The notes below the pieces were generated by a model, which saw only the letters and a list, made by a program, of their open reading frames with translations, made no database searches and was not told the DNA's origin. Both the position numbers and the translations under genes were made by a program. 64,000 bases of DNA, taken from the NCBI GenBank assembly GCA_025642065.1, contig JAODUP010000159.1:278501-342500 (forward strand), written 5' to 3'. This DNA comes from Paralvinella palmiformis (Eukaryota > Annelida > Polychaeta > Terebellida > Alvinellidae). Of the stretch, positions 38,813-50,738 are shown piece after piece (position 1 is the first letter of the stretch; every line of letters starts with the position of its first letter).

Positions 38813-40357
38813 GAGGTGATAATAAAGCCCATTTATTGTGTACTTTTAAATAGTGATGTACTTTTTCAATAGTTTTCTAATGTCAGCTCTGAATATTAGC
38901 TTCTTTGGTGCTTTTCGTAACAAAGAGTTTACTCAAAACATAAACTGATAAAGGTATATGTATATGGTTTTGTGAGAGTCCATTACAACAGACGTTTCTA
39001 TCCGATATCAACTCCAGTGTCATCAATATTCATCAATATCCTCGACTTCCCGCGGACAGTATATTTTAGACATCTTCCACACAATAACCATCAACAGACC
39101 TAGGAGAGTTCTAAGGGACATTATCACTTCTGTAGATAAAATACGATAAAAAGCTTTATCTAATCTCAGCCCATCTTCTCCATAATCACGGTCATACTGG
39201 GGCTATGGAACAACGACTGTGATGAGATTCGCAGACAGTTCGCCTCATCCGGGGATCATCTTCTCGGCGCTCTGTTTGGTCGATTTCGGCACAATCGATG
39301 TCCTCTAATCGTCATCAACTTTAGTGCTTTCTTCCCGGCGAGGGACGACCTCAACACGATTATGGAAGAGCGACATATTTGGTTGATAAATATTCTCTTG
39401 TCAATATTTCAGTCTTTTTGGGGGTTAGTTCCTTTACCAGGATGACTCGGAGTGAGTTGCAAATTAAAGTGAACATGAGTGCGTGCGTGTGTGTTCCCCA
39501 GATCACTTCTCTAATCAGAAAAAAATTGTATTAAAATATACAGGAGATGGAAGTGCTGTGGTGAGAAATGCGTTTCGCAGTCGGACACATCTTGGGTATA
39601 CATATACATGTGTACCACTGTGTGCTGCTAAAGAGCGACATTTGTCAACAGAAGAATTAATCCGGTAGATGGCGCCATAATCTTAGCTTCTGCCAGTCCA
39701 ATGGGAATGTTTCGCTCTATGACAGATGATAGAATTGATGGTGTGTGTACGAGTAGCTCCTCGCCGCATCACGATTGTCTCATTTTGGTGTTCGCCAGAT
39801 GACGAAGAAGAAGAATCTGTCGAGACTTTCGCTCTCTTTCTCTCTTTTTTTAGATAACACGATAATGTTGTATTTGCTATTTATCATGCGCGGCACAGCA
39901 ATATGACTGCGTCCGGGGAAGGAAGAGGGCGGGAGGATGGGTTGAATACGGGGGGAGGGGGGATTCTAATTGTAACCAAATCACAAACGATCGTCATCGT
40001 TCTATTGGCGACAGCTAATCAGTCAGTTGTCGGCAGAGAGATAAATTGGAATTTTAGACTGGACAGTGACTGAGACGAGAGAATCGTTTTTTGTCATCGT
40101 AATCAAAACTGATATCTAACAGTCGGCTCTACTCTGTGTCATCTTCTCCGATATGAACCGTTCGTGAACGATTCATGAAGGTTCTTGAAATTTGTACTGA
40201 GCTATGAACAGCTAGTATCGGAATATATTGGGGGGGGGGGGGTCATCGTTATTGGCTGATTAGTATGAAAATAAAGATTTGTTTGTTGATGTTTATTTGT
40301 TGTTGTAGGGTTGTTGTTGTTGTTGCTGTTGTTGTTGATATCAAATAATGACTTTCA
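38813..40357. other. Non-coding; CpG-bearing patch at 39160-39420
   Basis: No repeat family or gene recognised. The part at 39160-39420 has more CpG and less AT than its surroundings. No frame through it shows a known motif, and I could not frame it with convincing splice sites. Confidence 0.3.
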
Positions 40358-40535
40358 TCCGTGTGGCTGAAGTGGTAGCTTGATTTTCCCACATACTTCT
40401 AGTACTGGGGTTCAATGACAACTTGGCTATGTCAGCAGGATATTTCATCTTTCACCTGGCCTCATTATCATTCTACGTCACTCGGCCCATTTGGCCTACC
40501 ATGTGTACATAAGTGGCCGTAAAACAATAACATTT
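40358..40535 (+). mobile_element. SINE-A relative, old copy
   Basis: Head 'tccgtgtggctgaagtggta', B-box-like ctggggttcaatgacaac, then 'gatatttcatctttcacctg', cactcggcccatttggccta and 'aagtggccgtaaaacaataa'. Body and tail are closer to SINE-A than the head. Confidence 0.7.
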
Positions 40536-40664
40536 CCCACATCGTCTATGTCACTATAACCGGTCGGGGTATTGTTGACATTCGGCGGCTCGTATTATAT
40601 CTATGGGACATCCGTGTCCCCGTAAATGTGTTCTCCTCGGGGAGTTGAGGAAGCGAAGGGAAGC

Positions 40665-40676
40665 TGCTGACGTCAG
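40665..40676. promoter_or_regulatory. 12-bp palindromic CRE
   Basis: gctgacgtcagc is a perfect palindrome around a full CRE. It lies in a modestly CpG-rich patch (40560-40690). Function unknown; a single site in intronic DNA is weak evidence. Confidence 0.25.
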
Positions 40677-40920
40677 CCAGAGAAATAAATGTCAGAGTGC
40701 TAACGGATTATTGTTTTATTAACTGGCAGTTAACAGGCAATTCTGTGCATCACTTTACACGCACTCGCGCACGCACACACACACGCGCGCACACCACACG
40801 TACACACACACACACCTAACATAAAGGTACAAACATAAAAGTATTATCTATAGATAACGTTCAGTAGTTCATGGGAAATTCATGGTAAACACCAGATGGA
40901 TTGGGAGAGGGGGTGGTGTA

Positions 40921-40921
<1 letters not shown>

Positions 40922-40999
<78 letters not shown>
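40922..40999 (+). repeat. (TA)n-(GA)n microsatellite
   Basis: About 45 bp of TA, then ttagaa and about 28 bp of GA. Confidence 0.93.
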
Positions 41000-41001
<2 letters not shown>

Positions 41002-41460
41002 CAACATTTATAACCACATGGATCAGTAATGTTATGTCCTAGGATCGATGTTGACTGTGTAACTCTGGCTATGATCCAGATTATGACTGGCCTGTAATTT
41101 GTATGATTTTCCTGTTTTTTCGACAGTTCAGTGTAACAATATATTGATCACAGTGATATAGTGAATATGTTTATGTGTTATTATTATTATAACACCATTA
41201 TCACTTACTCCGTGATTTACTAATGCATCTTTTTATTTGTTATGTGGGTTTGCGTGTTGCTCTATCTACTCTGCTATCCGAATATCCAACAACAAATATG
41301 TAAACTGTATCTTTCACAACGCATCTCTAAACAACGAACTTTTAACACACTAGATAACATCATCTACATTAGCCCCCCCCCCCCACACTTCATCGCTTCT
41401 CCCCTAATTAGCAGGGAAAATCTACTTCTGAGCATTAATAACCAAAACGTTTAATCCTCT

Positions 41461-41585
41461 TTGTGTGTGTGTGTGTGTGTGTATGTACCAGTGTGTGTGT
41501 GTGTGTGTGCTAATCAGTGTATGTGTGTGTATGTATGTGCCAGTGTGTATGTGTATGTCTGTATGTATGTGTGCGTGTGTGTGTG
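41461..41585 (+). repeat. GT-rich minisatellite
   Basis: GT runs are separated by 'atgtaccagtgtgtg' and 'ctaatcagtgtatg' words. The open frames here (Cys/Val-rich forward, His/Thr-rich reverse) are artefacts. Confidence 0.88.
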
Positions 41586-42072
41586 TTAAATCTTTAATAA
41601 TCTTTACACAAAGACACCGATTGATCTCGCCCCTCAGTAAGAGTGTATAGAAATATTGCATCAATAATCGTTTGTTTACATGGTGCGACCCAATAACGTT
41701 GTTGCATATTCATGCCGCTAGGTGTAATGAAAATTTAAATTTAGTCGAGTTTTAGCCGGTTGTCGAGCAATAATGTTGTTGTTGTTTTTGCCCATTCGTC
41801 TACTTGAATCCAGGACTGATATTACAGAGCGGTCTATATCAGTTTATATCCGAGGAGTTCGTGACCTTATGTCTTTTTTAGACTGTCAATTTATTGTCCG
41901 TATCGGGGATGGACGTTGTCTATTGACGGATGTAAGTTTTTCTTGTTTGATGTCTTATACACAGATACGTCTCAGTTTTTAATCTAATCTTATACTGAAT
42001 GGTAGAGGAAATAAAGTAGATGGTTGTGTGTTAAAGACCTCTCCCTCCCCGTCCTGTTGTACTTTAGGACAC

Positions 42073-42318
42073 ACAGAATTGTCACTATGTTTAGAGCGCT
42101 GTGGTGCAACCCTTGCGGGTTCGGATCTGACTCGTCCCTGAGTTTGTGGGTTGTTTTTCCCCAGCGAGTCGATCCTCGGCCATGTGAGCCAGATGTTGAT
42201 GATTATCGATATGCCAATGCCGAGATTCGAACTCAGGTGGTAGTGATATGGGATCCAACGCGCTACCAGTTAGACCACGGAGGCGCCCGTGTCCCAGATG
42301 TGACCAATCACTGACCGA
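42073..42318 (+). mobile_element. SINE-B interrupted by a reverse SINE-A head
   Basis: A SINE-B copy (B box gcgggttcggatctgactcg, body ctgagtttgtgggttgtttt) is broken near 'gccagatgt' by a reverse SINE-A head (42205-42289, gattcgaactcaggtggtag through gaccacggaggcgcc). The SINE-B end 'cccagatgtgaccaatcact' resumes after it. The cagatgt word on both sides fits a short TSD. Confidence 0.7.
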
Positions 42319-42427
42319 TTCCTATTGTACTTTGTCTGTCTGTACACATTACACTTACAAGTGATTGTTACATATTTTTGTATCTCGGTATATTTTATAA
42401 ATCAGTTTTGAGTTGTTCTTTTATCAA

Positions 42428-42665
42428 GGCTTCGGTGGTCAAGTGGTGCTTAAGTGGCACTTTTGCAGCCAAGAATGATGGGTTCGATTTCACAGAAGTA
42501 GCTGACCACGTTAACACAATACTGTGGTCTCACTGGAATAACGTTTTTCATATGTGACATTAAAGGCACCCTAAGGACGTGGAACGTTCCGACAGTGACC
42601 AGCCTCCGGGTAGTTTCCTGTACTAGTCCCCTATCAGTGGGGGAGGGGGGGGTGGTGATTGTATC
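42428..42665 (+). mobile_element. SINE-E copy
   Basis: Head 'ggcttcggtggtcaagtggt', B box gatgggttcgatttcac, then gctgaccacgttaac, 'cattaaaggcaccctaagga' and 'acagtgaccagcctccgggt'. The same ordered words occur at 54504-54800, so this is a longer tRNA-headed family distinct from SINE-A. Confidence 0.7.
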
Positions 42666-42972
42666 GGTTACTGAGTATAAGGGACTATACTGGAAACAAA
42701 TTTTCAAGTTTTATCATTTATCTCTGTTTGTCCACCACTGAAGTCATGATGATATGAAACTAATATGTCCATCCTTATTGTGTTACATATTGTGTTATAT
42801 GTTGTGTTACATAACATATTGTAGACAGTTGTAATAATTTAACATCATCTATAATTATACACATAAGGTGGTATTTGTCAGATAAAACAACCCCTCCCCC
42901 CACCATCAACCTCAGTGTAGAAATAACAGAAAATACTTGAAAACTGATAATATAACACTTGTTTAATATCCG

Positions 42973-42978
<6 letters not shown>

Positions 42979-43011
<33 letters not shown>
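42979..43011 (+). repeat. (GT)n microsatellite
   Basis: About 33 bp of GT. Confidence 0.92.
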
Positions 43012-43015
<4 letters not shown>

Positions 43016-43720
43016 CATAACTATAATATTCACAGTACCATATATTACCATTAATAGTATTATGTCATATCCTAGTACAAACTTGTATCGTTCATGTTAA
43101 CATCACCAAACACAATAGATTACCACTAATAAGTATATTTATTATAATATCCCCCTTCTGAGCCTCCAAAGACTGATCTTTATATAATTAATATATAGCA
43201 GCTGCCTTTTGGAAATCAGAGTATTATATCACATTTTCGTGTGTTGTTTTTATGTCATAAATTTATAATAATAATACGTTCCCCTTCTCGATGATTCTTT
43301 GCCATTCGGCTTCACCTCTATGGTAACCGTCTGTTCTTCAAGGTCATTATCCTGTTGATATTTTCAGTATATAATTATATTTATATCATTATATCTAGCT
43401 CGACAGACAGTGGGATGCTTATCCCCATTAATGACCTAACATGGAGCAGGTAGATTGTGTAATAAATATTTCATATGACGTAATGGAATAACTGTTGATC
43501 GTTTAAAGCCTCCGTCGTTCTCCACCTTTAATGAACGTGGTCTGGTTCATTGTATCGAGCTGGTTTGTATTCTTGTTTTCCAGCTGGTCGTGTTATTCTT
43601 CGGCTGGTTGCCCAATCCCTTCCTTGCCCTGACTTTTGACCCCGCCTAGTCATGTTAGTGTCTAACAGATGTTCTCTGTCTGTTTTTAAATGTTAGGCGG
43701 TAGTTTTCTACTCTACAGCT

Positions 43721-43925
43721 GGTCGTGATATGTTGCCAAATTATTCTCCAGCTGGTCAGTTTCTGCTGCAACTTGTCACAATCACCTTCAGCTCCTATTA
43801 TCCTCCAGCAGGTCAGATTCTCCTCCAGCTGCTCAGGATCTCCTCCAGCTGGTCAGGATCTCCTCCAGCTGGTCAGATTCTCCTCCAGCTTGTTAGATTC
43901 TCCTCCAGCTGGGCATAATCTCCCC
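43721..43925 (+). repeat. 20-bp minisatellite (tcctccagctggtcaga)
   Basis: About ten copies of a 20-bp unit close to tcctccagctggtcagattc. The unit is not a multiple of three, so the two Ser/Pro-rich open frames across it read the same repeat in shifting frames and are not taken as genes. Confidence 0.9.
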
Positions 43926-44214
43926 CCAGACACCAAGATTTTGTATTCAGTAAAGAACCAATTAGAGCGAGACATGGCCTGACCTGAGGGAGAAAGTATC
44001 GTTTCTGTTGTTTGGTCTGTTGTCATGGGAACGGCTCACTTTGACAAGTCTTCGGTGTCGGTAACAGTGGACAGACATTAATCTTGACACCGGGATGCTG
44101 TCTGACATCTTGTAGTACATCCCAGGGCAACATCCTCCTGAGGTGTTGTCTAATTACTACGGGGAAACACTACAACGCAACACAGCAGTGCTCAAATGTC
44201 CCCTAGTATCCCCA

Positions 44215-45373
44215 CACACTACCTGAACATTATACACCTCCTATAGCCTCTAGACTATCATAATACAAGATTCAACCATTCTTCAGACTTTACTGCAATA
44301 CAATATCCAAACATCCTTTAGATGATCAAACCCAAACCCAACCATCGTCTAGACTATCATAACACAATACCCAAACATCCTTTAGAATATTACAACATAA
44401 ACCTCGAACATCCTTGAGACTATCACAACACAGACCCAAAACATCCTCGAGACTCACAACACAAACCGCAAAACATCCTTGAGACTATCACAACGCAAAC
44501 CCCAAAACATAATTGAAACTCACAACATCCCCCCAAACATCCTTAAGACTATCACAACACAAACCTCAAACATAATTGAAACTGACAACATCCCCCCAAA
44601 CATCCTTAACACTACATAACTCCTACCTTTCCTACATCTTAGTTTTGGATGAGATGTCCTGTTTTTCACCATCTTCTAATTCTCGATCCATTATAAAATA
44701 TCGATCCATCAATTATGTGTATGTCAATCAAATTAAGTACATGTATGTGGGTGGGAAACTTAGGTGTGTGTGTGCGTTAATCAGTGTGTGTGTGTGTGTG
44801 TGTGTCTAATAATTATATGTCAGTTAACACGTTGCTTGAAAGTTCGTATACTTTCAGAATTGACATGTTCATGAAAGCAAATACTGTAACTGTATACAAG
44901 AAAACGTGTGATAAGTTTTTCAAATAATGCAAGCTCTTGTCTACATTGTGTCCTACTTTCTGCTACTTTTCTCCTACTTTTTGGGTTAGAAACTGTACCC
45001 GTCCCCTATCAGTGGTGGTGTCGGGGGGGGGGGGAGACCTATGAGACTAACACAACATAAACACCAAACATCTTTTAGACTATCACAACCCAATACCCAA
45101 ACATCCTCTAGACTATCACAAAGAGGACTCCCATAGCATACAGTTTAGAGTACTGTGCAGCACCATTTTCTATGTTATGGGTTTGAATCCGGCTCATGCT
45201 TGTGGTTATACGATATATTTCTTCAGGCGATTATGTCCAGCACCTAGACTAAACAACTCAACAACAACTTTACATGTAGATTATTACAACGTAAACTCTC
45301 AACATCCTTTAGGCTACCACAACACACAAAACATCCTCTAATCTACTACAACACATTAATACATCCTCTAGAC
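44215..45373 (+). repeat. ~33-bp minisatellite field, left part
   Basis: Units combining 'agactatcacaacacaaac' with ccaaacatcctttag recur from 44215 to 44620, again at 45033-45120 and 45283-45373. The gaps hold unique DNA, a fragment resembling SINE-E (44985-45035) and a SINE-B copy. The field continues to the right of the hAT element. Confidence 0.8.
45125..45262 (+). mobile_element. SINE-B copy inside the minisatellite field
   Basis: 'catacagtttagagtactgt', B box atgggtttgaatccggctca, 'tgcttgtggttatacga' and end 'gactaaacaactcaacaaca' match SINE-B order. Confidence 0.65.
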
Positions 45374-46792
45374 CAGGGGTCGGCAACCTACGGCCCGTGG
45401 ATCGGATCCGGCCCGCGACATCATTCTGGAGTCTTTTTAGAGCATTTGTAAAATATCGACATTTTCAGATATCTTTTAACTCGCACATTGTTTTCTTTCG
45501 GCCGTCACTAACCGCGTAATATTTTTTTTAAAACAGATGACAAATAACCCCTGTTAAAATGTCCTTTGTTGTGGAGAAGGCGATAGACTAATGGTCCTTT
45601 TTATAGAGATCTTTGGCAAATTGTCCCTTTTTCGTAATAACGGTCATCGGGAGCAGAGATTTATAATGTTTTATTCTATCAAAGTCCTGGTTGGATCCCA
45701 TACTGATAGAATATTTGATTTTGTTTTAAAACTATTTTCAGAATTGGCATTCTTGGTAGACATTTCAAAACATATGAATGTGTTGAACATAAAATTACAG
45801 GGCAACAAACTGTTTGAACACGTCTGCGCATTTGAGGTGAAGCTTCTTCTGTGGTTGAGACAACTCAAACAATCCAATTATGAAAATTTTCCAATGTTGT
45901 CTGCAAGTCAACCTAATGAGGCCACGACGTATGTGGCTTTTGTTGGGCAGCTGCGAGAACAATTCAAAACTCAACTTGCAGATCATTATTAAATATGCAT
46001 TATTATTATTATTTATCAGCGCGCCAACAACCAGGCTTTTGCATTATTTGCACCTCCGTTCGCAATAAAGGTGGAAGGTGTTGCCAATCACCTGGAGATG
46101 GAACTGATTGATTTGCAATGCAACACTGACTTGAAAACCAAGTTTACTGGGGTTGCGATAGTTAAGTTTTACGACCAGTTCCCCGGACTAATGCATCATG
46201 ATCGAATGATAATTCCACTATTCGAAAGCACGTACCTATGTGAACAGCTGTTCAGCAAAGTGATTTCTGCAAAACCAAGACGCCTAGTGAACTCACTGGT
46301 GCACATTTGGAGGCTACTCTGAGGCTTGCGAGCTCACGTCTACAGCCTGATCCATAAGTAAGCCCAGGACTAGATCGCGTATTGAATTGAAAATAAAATT
46401 AAACATTACATATAATTAATTCGTTCACGTTTTTTATTTTTATTGTATTAATAGTATATAATCATTAACATTCATGAAGTTGCTATACGTCATGAGTATA
46501 GGTCATGGTAAATACACAATGTATTATGTAGCTTCTTGCATTTGAAAATACATGTTCCCCACCGGCTTATTCCAAATTACACTCTTCTGCTCATACAGTT
46601 CAAAAACATTTCATATATTGGTCACATTTGGTCTCAGATGATCTGAAACCCCTTCTTTTTAAAAGACTGCCAGTGGGATTGGGGATGTACCGCCACACGC
46701 ACCACGACTCCGCGCTTTGTGCCTCATCCGGCCCGCCGTACAAGTCGAGTTTTACGATTTGGACCTCCCATCAAAAAGGTTGCCTACCCCTG
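45374..46792 (+). mobile_element. hAT-superfamily DNA transposon, decayed
   Basis: The left end caggggtcggcaacctacgg and the reverse complement of the right end (caggggtaggcaaccttttt) match over about 16 bp with one difference. Subterminal 'atccggcccgc' words also occur near both ends. An 8-bp TSD, ctctagac (45366-45373) and ctctagat (46793-46800), has one mismatch; 8-bp TSDs are typical of hAT. Two broken transposase pieces lie inside. It inserted into the cctctagac word of the surrounding minisatellite. At 1.4 kb it is shorter than a complete autonomous hAT element, so internal DNA was lost. Confidence 0.9.
45591..46370 (+). pseudogene. hAT transposase remnant (Charlie/GTF2IRD2-like)
   Basis: Two open pieces resemble the hAT transposase group that also gave rise to GTF2IRD2/ZBED-type host genes. 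The first, 45591-45992, carries SELAFLVDISKHMNVLNIKL and a following KLQG..LFEHVCAFE stretch, like the middle of such transposases. After stops, 46071-46322 carries FESTYLCEQLFSKV, the typical start of the C-terminal dimerisation region. Its natural continuation (LEATLRLASS) is in another frame just after 46290, showing a frameshift. The N-terminal BED zinc finger and much of the catalytic region are absent. It cannot make an active enzyme. Confidence 0.8.
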
Positions 46793-46800
46793 CTCTAGAT

Positions 46801-47300
46801 TATACCAAACACTGACTCCAAACATCCTCTAAATTACTACAACACATTATTATTATTACACAAGACCCAATACATCCTCTAGAATATACCACAACACTGA
46901 CTCCAAACATCCTCTAAATTACTACAACACATTATTATTACTATTATTATTATTACACAAGACCCAATACATCCTCTAGAATATACCACAACACTGACTC
47001 CAAACATCCTCTAAACTATTACAACACATTATTATTACACAAGACCCAATACATCCTCTAGAATATACCACAACACTGACTCCAAACATCCTCTAAACTA
47101 CTACAACACATTATTATTACACAAGACCCAATACATCCTCTGGAATATACCACAACACTGACTCCAAACATCCTCTAAACTACTACAACCCAGTAATAAT
47201 AGTAGTGGTAGTAGTACAATACAAGACAGACCACAAACATCTTCTGGAATACCAGAACAAAGTACCCAAACATCCTCTGGACTTCATAACTCAAGACCCC
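46801..47300 (+). repeat. ~80-bp minisatellite, right part of the field
   Basis: Four to five copies of a higher-order unit built from 'acaagacccaatacatcctc', 'tagaatataccacaacactg', actccaaacatcctctaaac and 'tactacaacacattattatt'. It continues the array interrupted by the hAT element. Confidence 0.88.
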
Positions 47301-47830
47301 AAGACTACGGCCTTTTTAGCGTACCTTGTTCCTAAGAGTGACCGTAAAACAACAAATAAATATCCTTAAGACTACGACCCGTTATGCGACCTTGTGCACA
47401 AAGGTGACCGTAAAACAACAAATAAACATCCTTAAGACTACGACCCATTTACCCTACCTTGTGCACAAAAGTGACCGTAAAACACCAAACAAACATCCTT
47501 AAGAGTATGACCCATTTACCCTACCTTGTGCTCAAAAGTGACCGTAAAACAACAAACAAACATCTTTAAGACTACGACCCATTTACCCTACCTTGTGCAC
47601 AAAAGTGACCGTAAAACACCAAACAAACATCCTTAAGAGTATGACCCATTTACCCTACCTTGTGCAAAAAGTGATCGTAAAACAACAAACAAACATCCTT
47701 AAGACTACGACCCATTTACCCTACCTTGTGCACAAAAGTGACCGTAAAACAACAAACAAACATCCTTAAGACTACGACCCATTTACCCTACCTTGTGCAC
47801 AAAAGTGACCGTAAAACAACAAACAAACAG
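47301..47830 (+). repeat. 67-bp tandem array made from a SINE-A tail
   Basis: Eight tandem copies of a ~67-bp unit, with starts near 47301, 47369, 47436, 47501, 47568, 47635, 47702 and 47769. About 50 bp of each unit match the SINE-A tail (cccatttaccctaccttgtg, then 'cacaaaagtgaccgtaaaac'). The remaining ~17 bp (aaacatccttaagactac) match the neighbouring minisatellite unit (aaacatcctttagactat). The array is therefore a hybrid of SINE tail and local minisatellite, amplified together. Confidence 0.88.
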
Positions 47831-48229
47831 ACTAACCGGAACACAAGACCCCAAACATCCTCTAGACTACCTTTACTTTCTTTATGACTGTTTTTCATTC
47901 CGTATAACATTCCCTATGACTGTATAAAGTTACACGTGACCACATGTATCTACATGATCACCCCCCTTCCTCCATGTTTGTCACAGACAGTTAAACAATA
48001 GGTAAGAATGTTGATGAAATCTGAAGGTTTCCGCCATATTATGATAGACGTGTCTTCAGATTGTTATCAAAACAAATACATCATATCTGACACTGTCTGC
48101 TGGATACAGTGTCACACTGTTGGTTACAGACACTGTCAGTAACCGGTTGTCTATCATATTATCTCTAGGTGTAAGGGATTTGTCAGTGTGATGTAAATAT
48201 TAGATAACGCTCATCTGTCTGTAGGTGCG

Positions 48230-48232
<3 letters not shown>

Positions 48233-48269
<37 letters not shown>
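48233..48269 (+). repeat. (GT)n microsatellite
   Basis: About 37 bp of GT. Other GT runs lie at 48802-48829 and 48928-48950, the latter ending in poly(G). Confidence 0.92.
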
Positions 48270-48270
<1 letters not shown>

Positions 48271-49394
48271 CATTCTAGATATTTACAATCTCTTTAAATG
48301 TTTAATGTAGTTATTTATTTACGTCCCACTGTTGTTGTTATTGTTGTTGTGGGCGTTCAAGATTATATAGATATTGTAATGGTAACATGTTTATCAATAT
48401 ATCTTCCTGCATAAATATACATTTCTCTGTTGAAGATGATTAACTAATCCAGTTCATTAATCCCAAAACAGATTTCAACATTTTTAACCGGAGTCAGTTA
48501 TAATAATAAATTAATTGATTTTACACTTTATTATAATAAACACATCAACTTCTGTCATGCAAAATATTAATTAACTAATTGTGGGGGGTTTCTAGGCACT
48601 ATTTTATGAGCGGAGGTTTTATTAATTTTGAATGGAGATAATCTGTAAAATCTGTTTATTAATATGTAATCGTCCATAAATGTAGATCGCGATGAATTAT
48701 TGTTGTGTATTTTCTTTCACCACACCCCACCCAACCCCAATATGAGAAGGTTTTGTTTTGTAAAATATTCAATTAATGTAGCCATTATTTCAACCTCTCT
48801 CTGTGTGTGTGTGTGTGTGTGTGTGTGTTGTCCCAATCAGTGACTAAGTCCTAAGAAGTGAGAGAGTTTCGCTGAAGTGGTGAGGATTGCGATTTAATGA
48901 CAGAGAGTTGTGGTATACTGTATATGGGTGTGTGTGTGTGTGGGGGGGGGGTGTCATGTCCGAAATATCAGATGTTTTACCAGTTGTTAGCCACAAATGG
49001 CCAGGATCAAAAGGCCACTCTCGGTGTCTTCGATTTAACACGTTCTGGAGTTATCTGGAGACATGACTAGCTAACAGTGCTAGTAAGAGAAAGAATCCCA
49101 TCACCGCTGTCTTGTCTTCTTACCATTGTTGGAAGTGGAGTAAGAGACAACGCTGATATAACCATCCCAATCCTCCCTCATCCCCCACTCCCAGATAACA
49201 CTACCCGGCTGCTGATAACAGTGATGGAAGCTTCAGCGATAACATTTTGTAGCCTGGCCTCGGCAGTATCAGTAAGGCCAGACGAAGTTTAATAGTCGGT
49301 TATCCCCAGTGGTCTGGCTTAAGACCAACTGTAATGAATTGTTTGTGTGTCGTGAGCAGATAACAAAATTTGCATGTCTATTTTGATGAAAACC

Positions 49395-49420
<26 letters not shown>
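49395..49420 (+). repeat. (GA)n microsatellite
   Basis: A short GA run. Confidence 0.85.
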
Positions 49421-49425
<5 letters not shown>

Positions 49426-49839
49426 GAGTCAGCAACCCGTTAGGTAATTTAGGTGCCGTGAGTGGGAGTTGTCAACGGACTGCACACCTCCAGGTCTGCC
49501 GGGGATTGAATCATTGCGTTACCGGCGTCTGGGGGGTGTTTCATCTGATCATCTCTCATTTCCCTAGGGGTGCTCCCTGCGCGCCGCATTAATATAATGC
49601 TAGTTGTGTGGCTTTCTGCTGGTCATTGGTCCCGAGTTCGAGTCAATAGTAATATGGGATGGATAGCATGGCATACATCGGCTGATACGGTAATATTGTG
49701 TAGGCAATAATCATACGAACCTAATAATTCCTGTCTATATGTACGTTACGTACACAAAGCTTGACCTCCCTGTGACGTCGCCGCTGTCTACATTTAGGCA
49801 ATGGTAGAAGTAACCAACTTTGTCCTCCCATGTCTTTTA

Positions 49840-50013
49840 AGATTGATTGATCGGTGTTTTACGGCCACTTTTGTGCACAAGGTAGGCTAAATGGGCCGAG
49901 CGACCTCCAAAGGTAATGAAGCGAAGTCAAAGACGAAACAAATTTCAGATATGCCCACGCCGAGATTTTGAACACGGGTGGTAGTGATCGGTGGTCCAAC
50001 ACGCTACCGCTAG
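49840..50013 (-). mobile_element. SINE-A, reverse, head slightly truncated
   Basis: The reverse copy runs from the tail (gattgatcggtgttttacgg) to 'caacacgctaccgctag', where the last ~17 bases of the head are replaced by the neighbouring SINE-C. The B box is damaged (gagattttgaacacgg instead of gattcgaacacgg). Confidence 0.85.
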
Positions 50014-50168
50014 TTCGTTTCTTAAACCATGGACACAGTTGCCTGGTTGGATGAAGAAACCTCTCCTACTATAGTGCCACGGTCGAGATTCGAACCTCCG
50101 ACTTCGCGCACAGCATGACCATGGGTAAGAAAGTCCCACGATCTTACCCACTAGGCCATAGAGGCGGT
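50014..50168 (-). mobile_element. SINE-C, reverse, abutting SINE-A
   Basis: Contains 'gttgcctggttggatgaaga', B-box complement gagattcgaacctccgac and head complement 'cttacccactaggccataga'. The same family is at 16395-16530. Confidence 0.78.
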
Positions 50169-50239
50169 TAAATACTATCAGTAAAAGCCTTATTGCAGAC
50201 TGTATGATAACTGCTCCCGTAAAATGTTAGCTTACGGTT

Positions 50240-50480
50240 CATTGATTGCACACGAAGTGTTCGTGCAAGAACCATAATACACGAATCCCGACTTCACGAA
50301 CTGCTCGTGAGCCATTCATAAACAGTACAGCTAAGCAATTAAAGAATGGTACTATTCAACTCCCACGTTGTCATGAATAGTTCATGAACTGATCACAGGA
50401 GTTTCATGGATATAATTATTTCATTTTAAAGAATCGTTCATCAAAAGTTAATGAACGACACGTGAATGATGTTGATGTAC
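50240..50480. repeat. Cluster of TTCATGAAC-type inverted words
   Basis: Words such as 'tcatgaatagttcatgaac', 'cgttcatcaaaagttaatgaacg' and 'gtgttcgtgcaagaacc' crowd here. Similar clusters lie at 40145-40210 and 58165-58400. They may be remnants of one inverted-repeat-rich element family. I could not define ends. Confidence 0.35.
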
Positions 50481-50695
50481 AGCCCATGAACACCTTGGTA
50501 AAATGTATACACAAGTTACAGGTAATCTGTATAATCAGGTAATATGTATATTAACTGAAATTTTCAGGTAATATACGTATTACCTCATTATATAGATTAA
50601 CTGTAATATATATACATATGTACAAGAAAGGGGTGTTTTAAAGACAGAACCAATTTTTTTTTAATACACTACAGACAAGGTAAACATATTATTAT

Positions 50696-50697
<2 letters not shown>

Positions 50698-50737
<40 letters not shown>
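50698..50737. repeat. (TA)n microsatellite
   Basis: About 40 bp of TA. Confidence 0.92.

Positions 50738-50738
<1 letters not shown>

Noticed and set aside
39160..39420. CpG-bearing patch as an exon or promoter
   Set aside because: No open frame with a known motif and no convincing splice sites; only base composition stands out.
41773..41982. 69-codon forward frame with a hydrophobic start
   Set aside because: Looks like a signal peptide by chance; no downstream domain, no splice context, low-complexity surroundings.
43725..43982. Ser/Pro/Gln-rich open frames
   Set aside because: Two overlapping frames translate the same 20-bp minisatellite; no coding signature beyond that.
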